Counted from the first letter of the stretch, positions 5,212-12,563 are shown. The stretch is DNA of 12,563 nt from UMGS1370 sp963557065 (GCA_963557065.1 CAUWCT010000078.1:1-12563), one strand, 5' to 3'. Numbers and translations are program-made. The notes: generated by a model not told the origin, from the sequence alone.

Positions 5212-8200
5212 ATGAGTTTAACCAATACGCTTGGAATCGACATCGGTTCCACTACTGTAAAAATTGCAATTTTAGATGAACATTTCCATATATGTTTTGC
5301 TGCCTATGAACGGCATTTTGCCAATATTCAGGAAACTCTGGCACACCTGCTTGAAAAGGCCAAAAGCACCCTCAAAACTGCAGATGTCCGTCCGGTTATC
5401 ACCGGTTCCGGCGGATTGACCCTTTCTCAGCACATGGACATTCCTTTTGTGCAGGAGGTTGTGGCGGTTGCCTCTTCTTTGCAGGACTATGCGCCCCAGA
5501 CCGATGTGGCCATTGAACTTGGCGGGGAAGACGCCAAAATTATCTATTTTACAGGCGGCATTGACCAGAGGATGAATGGGATTTGTGCAGGTGGCACAGG
5601 TTCATTTATCGACCAGATGGCATCTCTTCTTCAAACGGATGCTTCCGGATTAAATGAATATGCAAAAAACTATCAGGCCATTTATCCTATCGCAGCCCGG
5701 TGCGGCGTTTTTGCCAAATCGGACATTCAGCCTTTAATCAATGAAGGCGCTACCAGAGAGGACTTGGCCGCTTCTATTTTTCAGGCAGTTGTCAATCAGA
5801 CCATCAGCGGCCTGGCCTGCGGAAAACCCATCCGGGGAAATGTAGCATTTCTGGGAGGACCTCTCCATTTTCTTTCAGAACTTCGGAATGCTTTTGTCCG
5901 TACTCTGAACTTAAAACCAGAGCAGATTATTGCACCGGATCACTCTCATCTGTTTGCCGCTATCGGCGCTGCCATGAACGCAGCTGACAATGCCAAACCG
6001 GTAAGCCTGGATTCTTTAATCCATCTTCTTTCTTCCGGCATCAAAATGGACTTTGAAGTAAAACGCATGGAGCCGTTGTTTGAAAGCCGGGAAGATTATC
6101 AGGCTTTCCGGAAACGGCATGAGGGACACTGTGTTAAAACCGGCGATCTGTCCGCCTATAAAGGCAACTGTTTTTTAGGCATTGACGCCGGGTCTACTAC
6201 TACCAAAGCGGCTTTAGTCGGTGAGGATGGAAGCCTTCTTTACCGGTTCTACAGCAACAATAACGGAAGTCCGTTAAAGACTGCCATTTCAGCCATCCGC
6301 GAAATTAAAAAACTGCTTCCGGACACTGCCAACATTGCCTGGTCCTGTTCCACCGGTTATGGGGAAGCTTTGTTAAAATCCGCATTTATGCTGGACGAAG
6401 GAGAGGTGGAAACCATTTCCCACTACTATGCCGCTGCATTTTTTGAGCCGGATGTGGACTGTATTTTGGACATCGGCGGTCAGGATATGAAATGTATCTG
6501 CATTAAGGACGGCACTGTAGACAGCGTTCAGTTAAATGAAGCCTGCTCTTCCGGCTGCGGTTCCTTTATCGAAACCTTTGCAAAGTCTTTAAATTACAGC
6601 GTGGAAGATTTTGCAAAAGAAGCCCTCTTTGCAAAAAATCCTACTGATTTGGGAACCCGCTGTACAGTATTTATGAATTCCAATGTAAAGCAGGCCCAAA
6701 AAGAGGGCGCCAGCGTTTCTGATATTTCTGCCGGTCTTGCCTATTCGGTTATTAAAAATGCCCTGTTTAAGGTCATCAAAATTACTTCTGCTTCTGATTT
6801 GGGAAAACACATTGTAGTCCAGGGCGGAACTTTTTATAATGATGCAGTCTTAAGAAGCTTTGAAAAAATTGCCGGCTGCGACGCCATCCGCCCGGATATT
6901 GCAGGGATTATGGGCGCGTTCGGCGCTGCCCTGATTGCCAGAGAGCGGTTTGACGCATCCAGGAAAACTTCCATGCTTCCTCTGGATAAAATCATTGATT
7001 TAAACTACACCACCTCCATGACCCGCTGCAAAGGCTGTATCAATCATTGTGTTCTGACTGTCAACCAGTTTGGCGGCGGACGCCATTTTGTATCCGGAAA
7101 CCGCTGTGAGAGGGGGCTTGGAAAGGAAAAAACGAGCAAGGAAATCCCCAATCTGTTCGACTATAAATATCACCGGGTGTTTGACTATGAACCTTTAAGT
7201 GCAGATAAGGCATTCCGCGGCACTGTGGGAATCCCCAGAGTCTTAAACATGTACGAAAACTATCCCTTCTGGGCTGTTTTCTTTAAAGAACTGGGATTTC
7301 GCACCATTTTGTCCGCCCAGTCTTCCAAACAGCTCTATGAACTGGGCATTGAATCCATTCCCAGCGAATCGGAATGTTATCCGGCCAAGCTTGCCCATGG
7401 CCATGTCAACTGGCTGATTAAGCAGGGGATTAAATTTATCTTCTACCCCTGTATTCCTTACGAGCGCAACGAGACACCGGAGGCCGGCAACCATTACAAC
7501 TGCCCCATGGTAACCTCTTATGCGGAAAACATTAAAAACAATATGGAAGAGCTGGAAGAAAACAGCGTCCGTTTCCTTAATCCGTTTATGGCATTTACCA
7601 ATGAAGAGATTCTGACAAATGCTCTTATAAGCGAATTTATGAAAGAGTTCGGACCTGACTCCGGTTTTGCGGCTCCCATGACAGAAAAAGAAATCAAAGC
7701 AGCCGCTCATCTGGCATGGCAGGAACTTTCCTCCTGTCATAAGGATATTGAAAAAAAGGGAGAGGAAACCATTGCCTGGTTAAAAGAACATCACCGCCGC
7801 GGCATTGTCCTGGCCGGACGTCCTTATCATGCAGATCCGGAGATTCACCATGGCATTCCTGACCTCATTACTTCTTACGGCTTTGCAGTCTTAACAGAGG
7901 ATTCGGTCTCTCATCTTGCAAAAGCAGAACGCCCCCTGGTTGTCACGGATCAGTGGATGTACCATTCCCGCCTGTACGAAGCTGCCAGCTATGTAAAAAC
8001 CTGTGATTTCCTGGATCTTATCCAGCTTAATTCCTTTGGATGCGGGCTGGATGCTGTAACCACTGATCAGGTCAATGATATTCTTACCAAATCCGGCAAG
8101 ATCTATACAGTGCTTAAAATTGACGAAGTAAGCAATTTGGGAGCTGCCCGCATCCGCATCCGCTCTCTGATTGCTGCGCTGCGGGTTCGGGATGAGAAAC

Positions 8201-9597
8201 ACTACACCCGAAAAATTGTTTCCAGCGCTTATAACCGTCAGGTATTTACCAGGGAAATGAAAAAGGATTACACCATCCTGTGTCCCCAGATGTCTCCTAT
8301 TCACTTTGACCTGCTGGAGCCGGCGATCCGTTCCTTCGGATACCGGATAGAGGTTCTTCAAAACCAGAATAAAAGTGCGGTAGACATAGGACTTCAGTAT
8401 GTAAATAACGATGCCTGCTACCCATCTTTAATTGTGATTGGACAGCTTATGGATGCATTGCTGTCCGGTAAATATGATCTAAACCACACTGCCATCTTTA
8501 TGACACAGACCGGAGGCGGCTGCCGCGCATCCAACTACATCGGCTTTATCCGCCGCGCCTTAAAAAAAGCCGGGATGGAACAGATTCCGGTTATCTCTGT
8601 CAACGCCAATGGCATGGAAACCAATCCGGGATTTACCATCACTCTGCCCCTTGTCACCAAGGCCATGCAGGCTGTGGTATACGGCGATGTATTTATGAGA
8701 GTCCTGTATGCTACCCGCCCTTATGAGGCAGTACCGAAAAGCGCTGATAAGCTCCATGAAAAATGGAAGGCAATCTGCTGTGCTTCTCTGTCCAAAAAGA
8801 GCGCTTCTATGATGGAATTTGGCCGCAACGTAAGGGGCATTATTCAGGATTTTGACAATCTGCCCAGATTGGCCGTAAAAAAGCCCAGAGTCGGGATTGT
8901 AGGAGAAATCTTAGTCAAATTCTCTCCTCTGGCCAACAACCATATTGTGGAACTTTTGGAGTCAGAAGGCGCAGAAGCGGTCATGCCGGATTTAATGGAT
9001 TTTTTACTGTACGCTTTTTATAACAGCAACTTTAAGGCAGACCATTTAGGCGGCAAACGCTCGACTGCCCGTCTGTGCAACATGGGCATTGCCCTGCTGG
9101 AATACTTCCGCAAAACTGCCAGAAAGGAACTGGAGCAGAGCCGCCATTTTGATCCGCCTGCCAATATCCGCAATCTGGCAGATATGGCCAAAGAGTTCGT
9201 GTCCCTTGGAAATCAGACCGGAGAAGGATGGTTCCTTACCGGAGAAATGCTGGAGTTAATCCACAATGGGGTGGAGAACATTGTCTGTGCCCAGCCCTTT
9301 GGCTGTCTGCCCAACCACGTTGTGGGAAAAGGCGTAATCAAAGAACTTCGCCGCAGCTACCCCCAGTCCAACATTATTGCCGTTGACTATGATCCGGGAG
9401 CCAGTGAAGTCAATCAGTTAAACCGCATCAAATTAATGCTTGCCACTGCCCAGAAAAACCTGAAAAAAAATCCCTCTCATCCAGAGGATGGAGGGAACGG
9501 GCCAAAACAAACGCCTGTTGATTCCAATTTAGGAAATCACAACAATATGGGAAGAAATGCCTCTGCCAATATGGCTGCTGCCAGTCTCTCTTCTTAG
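5212..9597 (+). CDS. Giant fused acyl-CoA dehydratase activase/reductase, tandem ATPase plus Fe-S modules
   Basis: A 1461-residue cytoplasmic protein of the BcrAD/BadFG–DUF2229–HgdB-like class. Domain 1 (about 5-255) has GIDIGSTT (8-15), TGSGG and LGGEDAKI. Domain 2 (about 320-575) has GIDAGSTTTK, STGYGE and IGGQDMK. Both are ASKHA ATPases related to HgdC, the ATP-driven electron injector of 2-hydroxyglutaryl-CoA dehydratase. Cluster-ligand cysteines occur as C125/C164 and C445/C484, each pair 39 residues apart. C606, C609, C613 and C632 form a linker motif. Dehydratase-like cysteines follow at C722 (ECYPAK), C747 (PCIPYERN), C764 and C944, then C1069 (ACYPS), C1104 (GGGCRASNY) and C1365 (PFGCLPNHV). 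The inference is one chain holding both the ATP-dependent reductase and its Fe-S catalytic part. The substrate is unknown, and no CoA-pathway gene is nearby. The tail from about 1415 is Asn/Gly/Ser-rich and may be an added extension. Transcription is monocistronic. Confidence 0.85.
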   Translation: MSLTNTLGIDIGSTTVKIAILDEHFHICFAAYERHFANIQETLAHLLEKAKSTLKTADVRPVITGSGGLTLSQHMDIPFVQEVVAVASSLQDYAPQTDVAIELGGEDAKIIYFTGGIDQRMNGICAGGTGSFIDQMASLLQTDASGLNEYAKNYQAIYPIAARCGVFAKSDIQPLINEGATREDLAASIFQAVVNQTISGLACGKPIRGNVAFLGGPLHFLSELRNAFVRTLNLKPEQIIAPDHSHLFAAIGAAMNAADNAKPVSLDSLIHLLSSGIKMDFEVKRMEPLFESREDYQAFRKRHEGHCVKTGDLSAYKGNCFLGIDAGSTTTKAALVGEDGSLLYRFYSNNNGSPLKTAISAIREIKKLLPDTANIAWSCSTGYGEALLKSAFMLDEGEVETISHYYAAAFFEPDVDCILDIGGQDMKCICIKDGTVDSVQLNEACSSGCGSFIETFAKSLNYSVEDFAKEALFAKNPTDLGTRCTVFMNSNVKQAQKEGASVSDISAGLAYSVIKNALFKVIKITSASDLGKHIVVQGGTFYNDAVLRSFEKIAGCDAIRPDIAGIMGAFGAALIARERFDASRKTSMLPLDKIIDLNYTTSMTRCKGCINHCVLTVNQFGGGRHFVSGNRCERGLGKEKTSKEIPNLFDYKYHRVFDYEPLSADKAFRGTVGIPRVLNMYENYPFWAVFFKELGFRTILSAQSSKQLYELGIESIPSESECYPAKLAHGHVNWLIKQGIKFIFYPCIPYERNETPEAGNHYNCPMVTSYAENIKNNMEELEENSVRFLNPFMAFTNEEILTNALISEFMKEFGPDSGFAAPMTEKEIKAAAHLAWQELSSCHKDIEKKGEETIAWLKEHHRRGIVLAGRPYHADPEIHHGIPDLITSYGFAVLTEDSVSHLAKAERPLVVTDQWMYHSRLYEAASYVKTCDFLDLIQLNSFGCGLDAVTTDQVNDILTKSGKIYTVLKIDEVSNLGAARIRIRSLIAALRVRDEKHYTRKIVSSAYNRQVFTREMKKDYTILCPQMSPIHFDLLEPAIRSFGYRIEVLQNQNKSAVDIGLQYVNNDACYPSLIVIGQLMDALLSGKYDLNHTAIFMTQTGGGCRASNYIGFIRRALKKAGMEQIPVISVNANGMETNPGFTITLPLVTKAMQAVVYGDVFMRVLYATRPYEAVPKSADKLHEKWKAICCASLSKKSASMMEFGRNVRGIIQDFDNLPRLAVKKPRVGIVGEILVKFSPLANNHIVELLESEGAEAVMPDLMDFLLYAFYNSNFKADHLGGKRSTARLCNMGIALLEYFRKTARKELEQSRHFDPPANIRNLADMAKEFVSLGNQTGEGWFLTGEMLELIHNGVENIVCAQPFGCLPNHVVGKGVIKELRRSYPQSNIIAVDYDPGASEVNQLNRIKLMLATAQKNLKKNPSHPEDGGNGPKQTPVDSNLGNHNNMGRNASANMAAASLSS
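9463..9496 (-). terminator. Minus-strand terminator-like hairpin inside the 3' end of the large gene
   Basis: Minus strand: TCCCTCCATCC (9496-9486), loop TCT, then GGATGAGAGGGA (9482-9471) with one bulged base, followed by eight T residues (9470-9463). This has the form of an intrinsic terminator for transcription coming from the right, where the minus-strand pseudogenes lie. It falls within the codons for residues about 1418-1429 of the large protein, exactly where its low-complexity tail begins. Confidence 0.6.
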
Positions 9598-9654
9598 ATT
9601 CCGAAACACGTGGGTAGCAGGGATTATTGCTTTCTGGAGATACGCATAAATACG

Positions 9655-9680
9655 GGCGGCTGCTTTGCAGCCGCCTAAAA
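9655..9680 (+). terminator. Intrinsic terminator of the large activase gene
   Basis: Perfect 9-bp arms GGCGGCTGC (9655-9663) and GCAGCCGCC (9667-9675) enclose a TTT loop. TAAAATCTTTTT follows. It lies 57 bases after the stop codon at 9595-9597 and closes a single-gene transcript. The intervening 9598-9654 shows nothing else. Confidence 0.88.
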
Positions 9681-9727
9681 TCTTTTTACTACACACAGGG
9701 ATACCTCATTTCTCTTACCCATGAGAA

Positions 9728-9985
9728 TTACTCCTCAATCTGTGGAATGTTAACCAACTGCTGCAACTTTTTCTCAAGAATTGCCTTATCCGGCAATTAT
9801 AACTGATACTGTGATACCAACATAGGTGACATCGTTCTGCTCATAGCATATTCTACCACCTCATCATTCTTAGATGTACATATCAATACGCCAACGCTCG
9901 GATTTTCATTTTCCTTCTTTACCTGTCTATCTAAAGCTTCCAAATAGAAATCCATCTTGGATATATATTCAAACTTAAAATTCAT
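9728..9985 (-). pseudogene. C-terminal remnant of a DUF1016/YhcG-type PDDEXK nuclease
   Basis: The minus-strand frame reads KMDFYLEALDR, then ENPSVGVLICTSKNDE and VVEYAMSRTMSP. These are hallmark motifs of the C-terminal half of DUF1016 (YhcG-like, PDDEXK-fold) proteins, which are usually about 330-380 residues long. Here only about 85 codons survive. A TAA at 9799-9797 interrupts the frame after SQYQL, yet the same frame continues with family-like sequence (LPDKAILEKKLQQL, then VNIPQIEE) to a second stop at 9730-9728. So the first stop looks like a nonsense mutation. The N-terminal domain is missing, and in its place lies XRE-regulator sequence. It is certainly broken; the family assignment rests on motif recognition only. 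Confidence 0.7.
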
Positions 9986-10479
9986 GCCGGAGTGCTTGAT
10001 AAGCAGAGACTTGCGGAACAGCTTTTTCAAGATGGTGTGTTCTTCTTCCGAGAGCCGTTTATATTTGAGCTGGAACGCCTTGCAGGATGGCGTCCCATAT
10101 TTTGTGCATCACATGGCAGAAAAAATCTTCCTCTTGTATCTGTCCGGCTTCCAGGATTTTCAGATAGCGGTCTGCGGCGGCTTCGGGATGGGCTTCCAGT
10201 ATCATAGCCCGCACAGCGGCCAGGGCGGCGTTCATATCATGAAAGCGCATGGTTGTCATCCCATCCACATAGATTTCCGCATCTGCCAGCAGTTCCGCAA
10301 GGGGCGTGTTCTCATACACCCGGTTGTCGGCCAGGCCCAGCAGGTAGTCCACTGTCACCTGATAGAATCTGGCCAGCTTTATTTTGAAAGGCAACCTGTT
10401 TCTCCAGTTCTTCCAACTTCAATCCCCGTTCCACCCGTAAATCCTTCAGCCGCTCTCCACTGAAATGTAAGTTTTCATC
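9986..10479 (-). pseudogene. Broken XRE-family (helix-turn-helix) regulator
   Basis: Pieces of one XRE-type regulator appear in order but in different frames. The N-terminal helix-turn-helix beginning (FSGERLKDLR, then VERGLKLEELEKQ) lies at about 10400-10465. A shifted frame gives KLARFYQVTVDYLLGLADNR and then IYVDGMTTMRFHDMN and ILEAGQIQEEDFFCHVM (10060-10394). A third segment, LKYKRLSEEEHTILKKLF (about 10010-10065), resembles the C-terminal end of the same family in the DUF1016 frame. Sequence normally found between LEELEKQ and KLARFY (the recognition helix) and between LAEL and DAEIYVDG is missing, suggesting internal deletions. Such regulators are common on conjugative elements and plasmids of Firmicutes. 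The segment is GC-richer than its neighbours, and it cannot encode a working repressor. Confidence 0.65.
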
Positions 10480-10595
10480 CCAGCCACCCCTTCCCGCGGC
10501 TGCCCCGGGAGATCGGAGCTCCAAGCAGGGGTTATGTCCTCATTCCAAGAAGATTAAACCGTTGAAAAACAGAAAAATAAGCCGCCCAAAACCGT
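10480..10595. other. Gene-free spacer at the edge of the pseudogene remnants
   Basis: No gene, tRNA or convincing repeat is seen here. The first 50 bases are GC-rich like the XRE remnant. From about 10540 the composition returns to AT-rich, leading into the lemA promoter. The composition break may mark the right boundary of the inserted DNA. Confidence 0.3.
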
Positions 10596-10624
10596 TTTAC
10601 AAAAGATTTCCGGTTTGCTATAAT
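10596..10624 (+). promoter_or_regulatory. Strong extended -10 promoter for the lemA operon
   Basis: TTTACA (10596-10601, 5 of 6), a 17-base spacer, and exact TATAAT (10619-10624) preceded by TGC (10616-10618), an extended -10. Transcription should start near 10631, leaving a leader of about 50 nt before ATG 10681. Confidence 0.85.
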
Positions 10625-10680
10625 AAACACAGGAAATTGAGCGTTTGGATGAAATATTCCAATGTACGGGAGGGTTCATA

Positions 10681-11424
10681 ATGTGGATATTTATTTTAGT
10701 GGCAGTCATCGCAGTACTACTCATTCTTTACATTAAATTCTATAACCGTTTGCGGCGGCTTTCCGTCAAGGTGCAGGAAGGCAGCGCAGGCATTGATGTT
10801 GCTTTGGAGAAACGCTACGACATGCTGTCAGAAGAAATTGAAGCAGTAAAAAAGTATCTGGCACATGAGTATCAGATCTACACAGAAGTCACATCTACCC
10901 GCGCGGGGAAAGAACTGAACGAAAGCATATTTCAGGAAAAGAAACAACTGTCTGAGGAAGCGGTCAAAGCAATCAGCGAGACGATTGCCGAACAGCAAAA
11001 GCAGATGGAAACAATCCGGCAGCAGTTGGATCAGCAGCGAGGGCAGGATCACTCTTTTGGAGCGGAAACACCGGGTATGGGAGGCGACGGGCTGATCGGA
11101 CATCAGGTAAGTCTGGATCGGAAACTTGGCTTGCTTGCTTCCGCCCAGCAGGGACTCACCGGGGTCAACTCTGCCATCAATGCACTGGCTGAGCAATACC
11201 CAACCCTTTATTCCTATGCGTCCATGCAGCATTTCCAGCAGGATATTTTTGACGCAGAGGAACACTTACAAGCGGCGAGACGGTTGTACAACTCTAATGT
11301 ATCTTTGTATAACCAGAGAATTAACACATTTCCCTACCTGCTTTTAGCAAAACTTCATGGCATGAAAGAAGCGAAGTTTTATACTGTGGAAGAAAAGAAA
11401 AAAGACTTTAAGGTGCAGTTTTAA
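10681..11424 (+). CDS. lemA: LemA family membrane protein with coiled-coil insert
   Basis: A 247-residue LemA-family protein. One N-terminal membrane anchor (about 2-19) is followed by a helical domain with the family motifs VDVALEKRYD-like (GIDVALEKRYDML, 37-49), AVKKYLAHE (55-63), AINALAEQYP (165-174) and, near the end, RRLYNSNVSLYNQRINTFP (200-218). LemA proteins are usually about 185 residues. The excess comes from a Gln/Glu-rich coiled-coil and a Gly-rich stretch at about 75-140. I chose ATG 10681 because GGGAGGG lies 6 bases upstream; an upstream in-frame ATG at 10645 lacks a site and would put 12 polar residues before the anchor. It leads an operon with the DUF3137 gene 20 bp downstream. 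The biochemical function of the family is not established. Confidence 0.85.
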   Translation: MWIFILVAVIAVLLILYIKFYNRLRRLSVKVQEGSAGIDVALEKRYDMLSEEIEAVKKYLAHEYQIYTEVTSTRAGKELNESIFQEKKQLSEEAVKAISETIAEQQKQMETIRQQLDQQRGQDHSFGAETPGMGGDGLIGHQVSLDRKLGLLASAQQGLTGVNSAINALAEQYPTLYSYASMQHFQQDIFDAEEHLQAARRLYNSNVSLYNQRINTFPYLLLAKLHGMKEAKFYTVEEKKKDFKVQF

Positions 11425-11444
11425 GAAGAAAGGAAAAAAGATGT

Positions 11445-12431
11445 ATGAAAATGGCAGAACAGAATATCAGCGGTGTCAAGCTGGAACAGCTGCGACAGAA
11501 CGCTGTTAAAAAGCATAAGATTCTGCGGATGCTGCTCCCGGTGTGCCTGATTTTATTTATAGGACTGGCACTGGTAAAAAACCGATTTTTGTTTGTCTCC
11601 ATCAGCGAATATGGCTTTGGAGACCCAGCAACCCAGGGGGCCTTTTGGGGTCTGATCGGAGACATGATGCTCGGCGTGATTTTTGCGGGTGCTATTTTTG
11701 GTTTTTACTATATGCTGGTCTATAAAAAAGCTTATGACCTCTTTTGTATCAATTTCAAAAACAAATATGTGTTGGACACTCTCCGACAACTGCCGGATTT
11801 TTCCGAATTGCGCTACAATGCCGGAGGCGGTCTTTCTTATGAGGAAATGAACCGTTTAAAGTTAATCCCCGGAGGCCAGTCGGTCTTTTATCAATCGTCG
11901 GATGAACTGTCCGGCAAGCTGGATGGAGTTCCCTTCCGGGCTGTCAATGTCTGCACTGGCGAAAAAGCTTCCGCAAGAAGTTCTACCCCAAAAATTCTAT
12001 TTGAGGGACAGGTCATTGTTTTTTCCTGTTTTGATAATCGGAAGATCAGCGAAGGTTTTGTCCAGGTGTTTTCCAAAAAAGCACTGTCTAAACTCAGGGA
12101 AACCAGAGTCCCGCTGTCAATTCAGACAGAAAACAGTGTATTCAACGAAAATTTTGCAGTGTTTGCAGAGAACGAGCAGAATGCTTTTTACATCCTGACA
12201 CCCCAGGTGATGGAGCAGATTACAGCTTTTCAGGAAGCTATGGAAGGAAACGTTTATCTTTCCTTTTCTGAAAAATCCCTGTATGTAACTTGCAGCCAGC
12301 TTCGCAATCCTTTTCATATTTACATAGACATTCCTGTTGAAGAACAGCGTCAAAAGATTGCCGGCGATACGGCAATTCTCCGCAGCGCAAAGGAAATTCT
12401 CATCAGAGCCGGACAAAACAGTCTGAAATAA
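11445..12431 (+). CDS. DUF3137-type membrane protein, LemA partner
   Basis: A 328-residue protein with two membrane segments (about 28-44 and 68-92) after a basic N-terminus. A soluble domain (about 105-320) is of DUF3137 type: KLDGVPFRAVNV (158-169), FEGQVIVFSCF (186-196), SVFNENFAVFAENEQNAFYIL (231-251) and YLSFSEKSLYVT (271-282). Genes of this family often sit beside lemA, as here with a 20-bp gap, so a joint role at the membrane is likely, but the function is unknown. ATG 11445 is used with AAAGGA about 10 bases upstream. A second ATG at 11441 is out of frame, giving only 22 codons, and overlaps this start. A third ATG, two codons in (11451), is a possible alternative. Confidence 0.75.
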   Translation: MKMAEQNISGVKLEQLRQNAVKKHKILRMLLPVCLILFIGLALVKNRFLFVSISEYGFGDPATQGAFWGLIGDMMLGVIFAGAIFGFYYMLVYKKAYDLFCINFKNKYVLDTLRQLPDFSELRYNAGGGLSYEEMNRLKLIPGGQSVFYQSSDELSGKLDGVPFRAVNVCTGEKASARSSTPKILFEGQVIVFSCFDNRKISEGFVQVFSKKALSKLRETRVPLSIQTENSVFNENFAVFAENEQNAFYILTPQVMEQITAFQEAMEGNVYLSFSEKSLYVTCSQLRNPFHIYIDIPVEEQRQKIAGDTAILRSAKEILIRAGQNSLK

Positions 12432-12463
12432 GAAGTCAGTCCCTGAAAGGAGGTGGATATCAT

Positions 12464-12563
12464 ATGGGATGCACGATTGTGTTCGTTATCCTGCTTGTTA
12501 TTGGAATGGGCATCCTCTGCTTTTTGACGGGGGATATGACGGCTTTTATCGCCCTGGCTGCTA
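12464..12563 (+). CDS. Small membrane protein, 5' part only (runs off the window)
   Basis: An open frame starts at ATG 12464 behind a near-perfect AAGGAGGT (12447-12454) with 9-base spacing, the best ribosome binding site in the lemA operon. The 33 visible codons begin MGCTIVFVILLVIGMGILCF and form a hydrophobic helix, a short polar turn (TGDMT) and the beginning of another hydrophobic stretch. It begins 32 bp after the DUF3137 gene and is probably co-transcribed. No family can be named from the fragment. Confidence 0.65.
   Translation, partial: MGCTIVFVILLVIGMGILCFLTGDMTAFIALAA

Noticed and set aside
7243..8361. Minus-strand frames of 165 and 156 codons inside the giant gene
   Set aside because: They are antisense shadows of well-conserved dehydratase-like coding sequence, without promoters or ribosome binding sites.
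9957..10463. 168-codon plus-strand frame over the pseudogene region
   Set aside because: The minus strand here shows recognisable XRE and DUF1016 motifs; the plus frame shows none and is a GC-rich shadow.
10828..11265. 145-codon minus-strand frame within lemA
   Set aside because: It is antisense to a clear LemA coding region and resembles nothing known.
11441..11509. 22-codon frame starting at ATG 11441, overlapping the DUF3137 start
   Set aside because: It is too short and out of frame with the conserved protein. It could in principle act as a decoy start, but nothing else supports that.
1..12563. CRISPR arrays, tRNA or rRNA genes, insertion sequences
   Set aside because: I looked for regularly spaced repeats, cloverleaf-like stretches and transposase motifs in the intergenic parts and saw none.

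Overview
The window looks like a chromosomal segment of a Gram-positive, obligately anaerobic gut-type clostridium, most likely a member of Lachnospiraceae. The reasons are the strong GGAGG-type ribosome binding sites, consensus sigma-A promoters, mid-range GC content, a very large fused 2-hydroxyacyl-CoA-dehydratase-activase-type protein, and a LemA/DUF3137 pair. This placement is inferred from gene content only.

Layout. Positions 1-400 hold no convincing gene. They contain a perfect long hairpin (53-81), a promoter with three 11-bp-spaced TTnAnA repeats, a candidate small RNA of about 90 nt ending at an intrinsic terminator (about 221-309), and a strong bidirectional terminator (331-373). 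Positions 401-4978 are a minus-strand run read from right to left: CorA-type Mg2+ transporter, a rhomboid/derlin-like membrane protein that lacks the protease dyad and carries a C-terminal zinc-ribbon, pyruvate kinase, and a variant diaminopimelate decarboxylase. Gaps between these genes are 12, 20 and 73 bp. A perfect consensus promoter (TTGACA-17-TATAAT) precedes corA, and the 331-373 hairpin ends the run. corA through pyk look co-transcribed; lysA may be too.

Divergent from this run, 5212-9597 encodes one 1461-residue protein. It has two tandem ASKHA ATPase/activase domains, a cysteine-rich linker, and two dehydratase-like Fe-S modules. It looks like an ATP-driven low-potential electron injector and its reductase/dehydratase partner in a single chain. 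It ends in a low-complexity tail whose DNA contains a minus-strand terminator-like hairpin, followed by a normal plus-strand terminator at 9655-9680.

Positions 9728-10479 are a gene graveyard on the minus strand: the C-terminal stub of a DUF1016/YhcG-type PDDEXK nuclease joined to a frameshifted, internally deleted XRE-type regulator of a kind common on mobile elements. This part is visibly GC-richer than its surroundings. It probably marks an old mobile-element insertion.

From 10596 a strong extended -10 promoter drives lemA, a DUF3137 two-membrane-span protein and the start of a small membrane protein that runs off the right edge. These look like a membrane-associated operon.

Two starts differ from the longest open frame. 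lysA should start at ATG 1669, because the longer TTG start overlaps its own Shine-Dalgarno. lemA should start at ATG 10681, directly after GGGAGGG.
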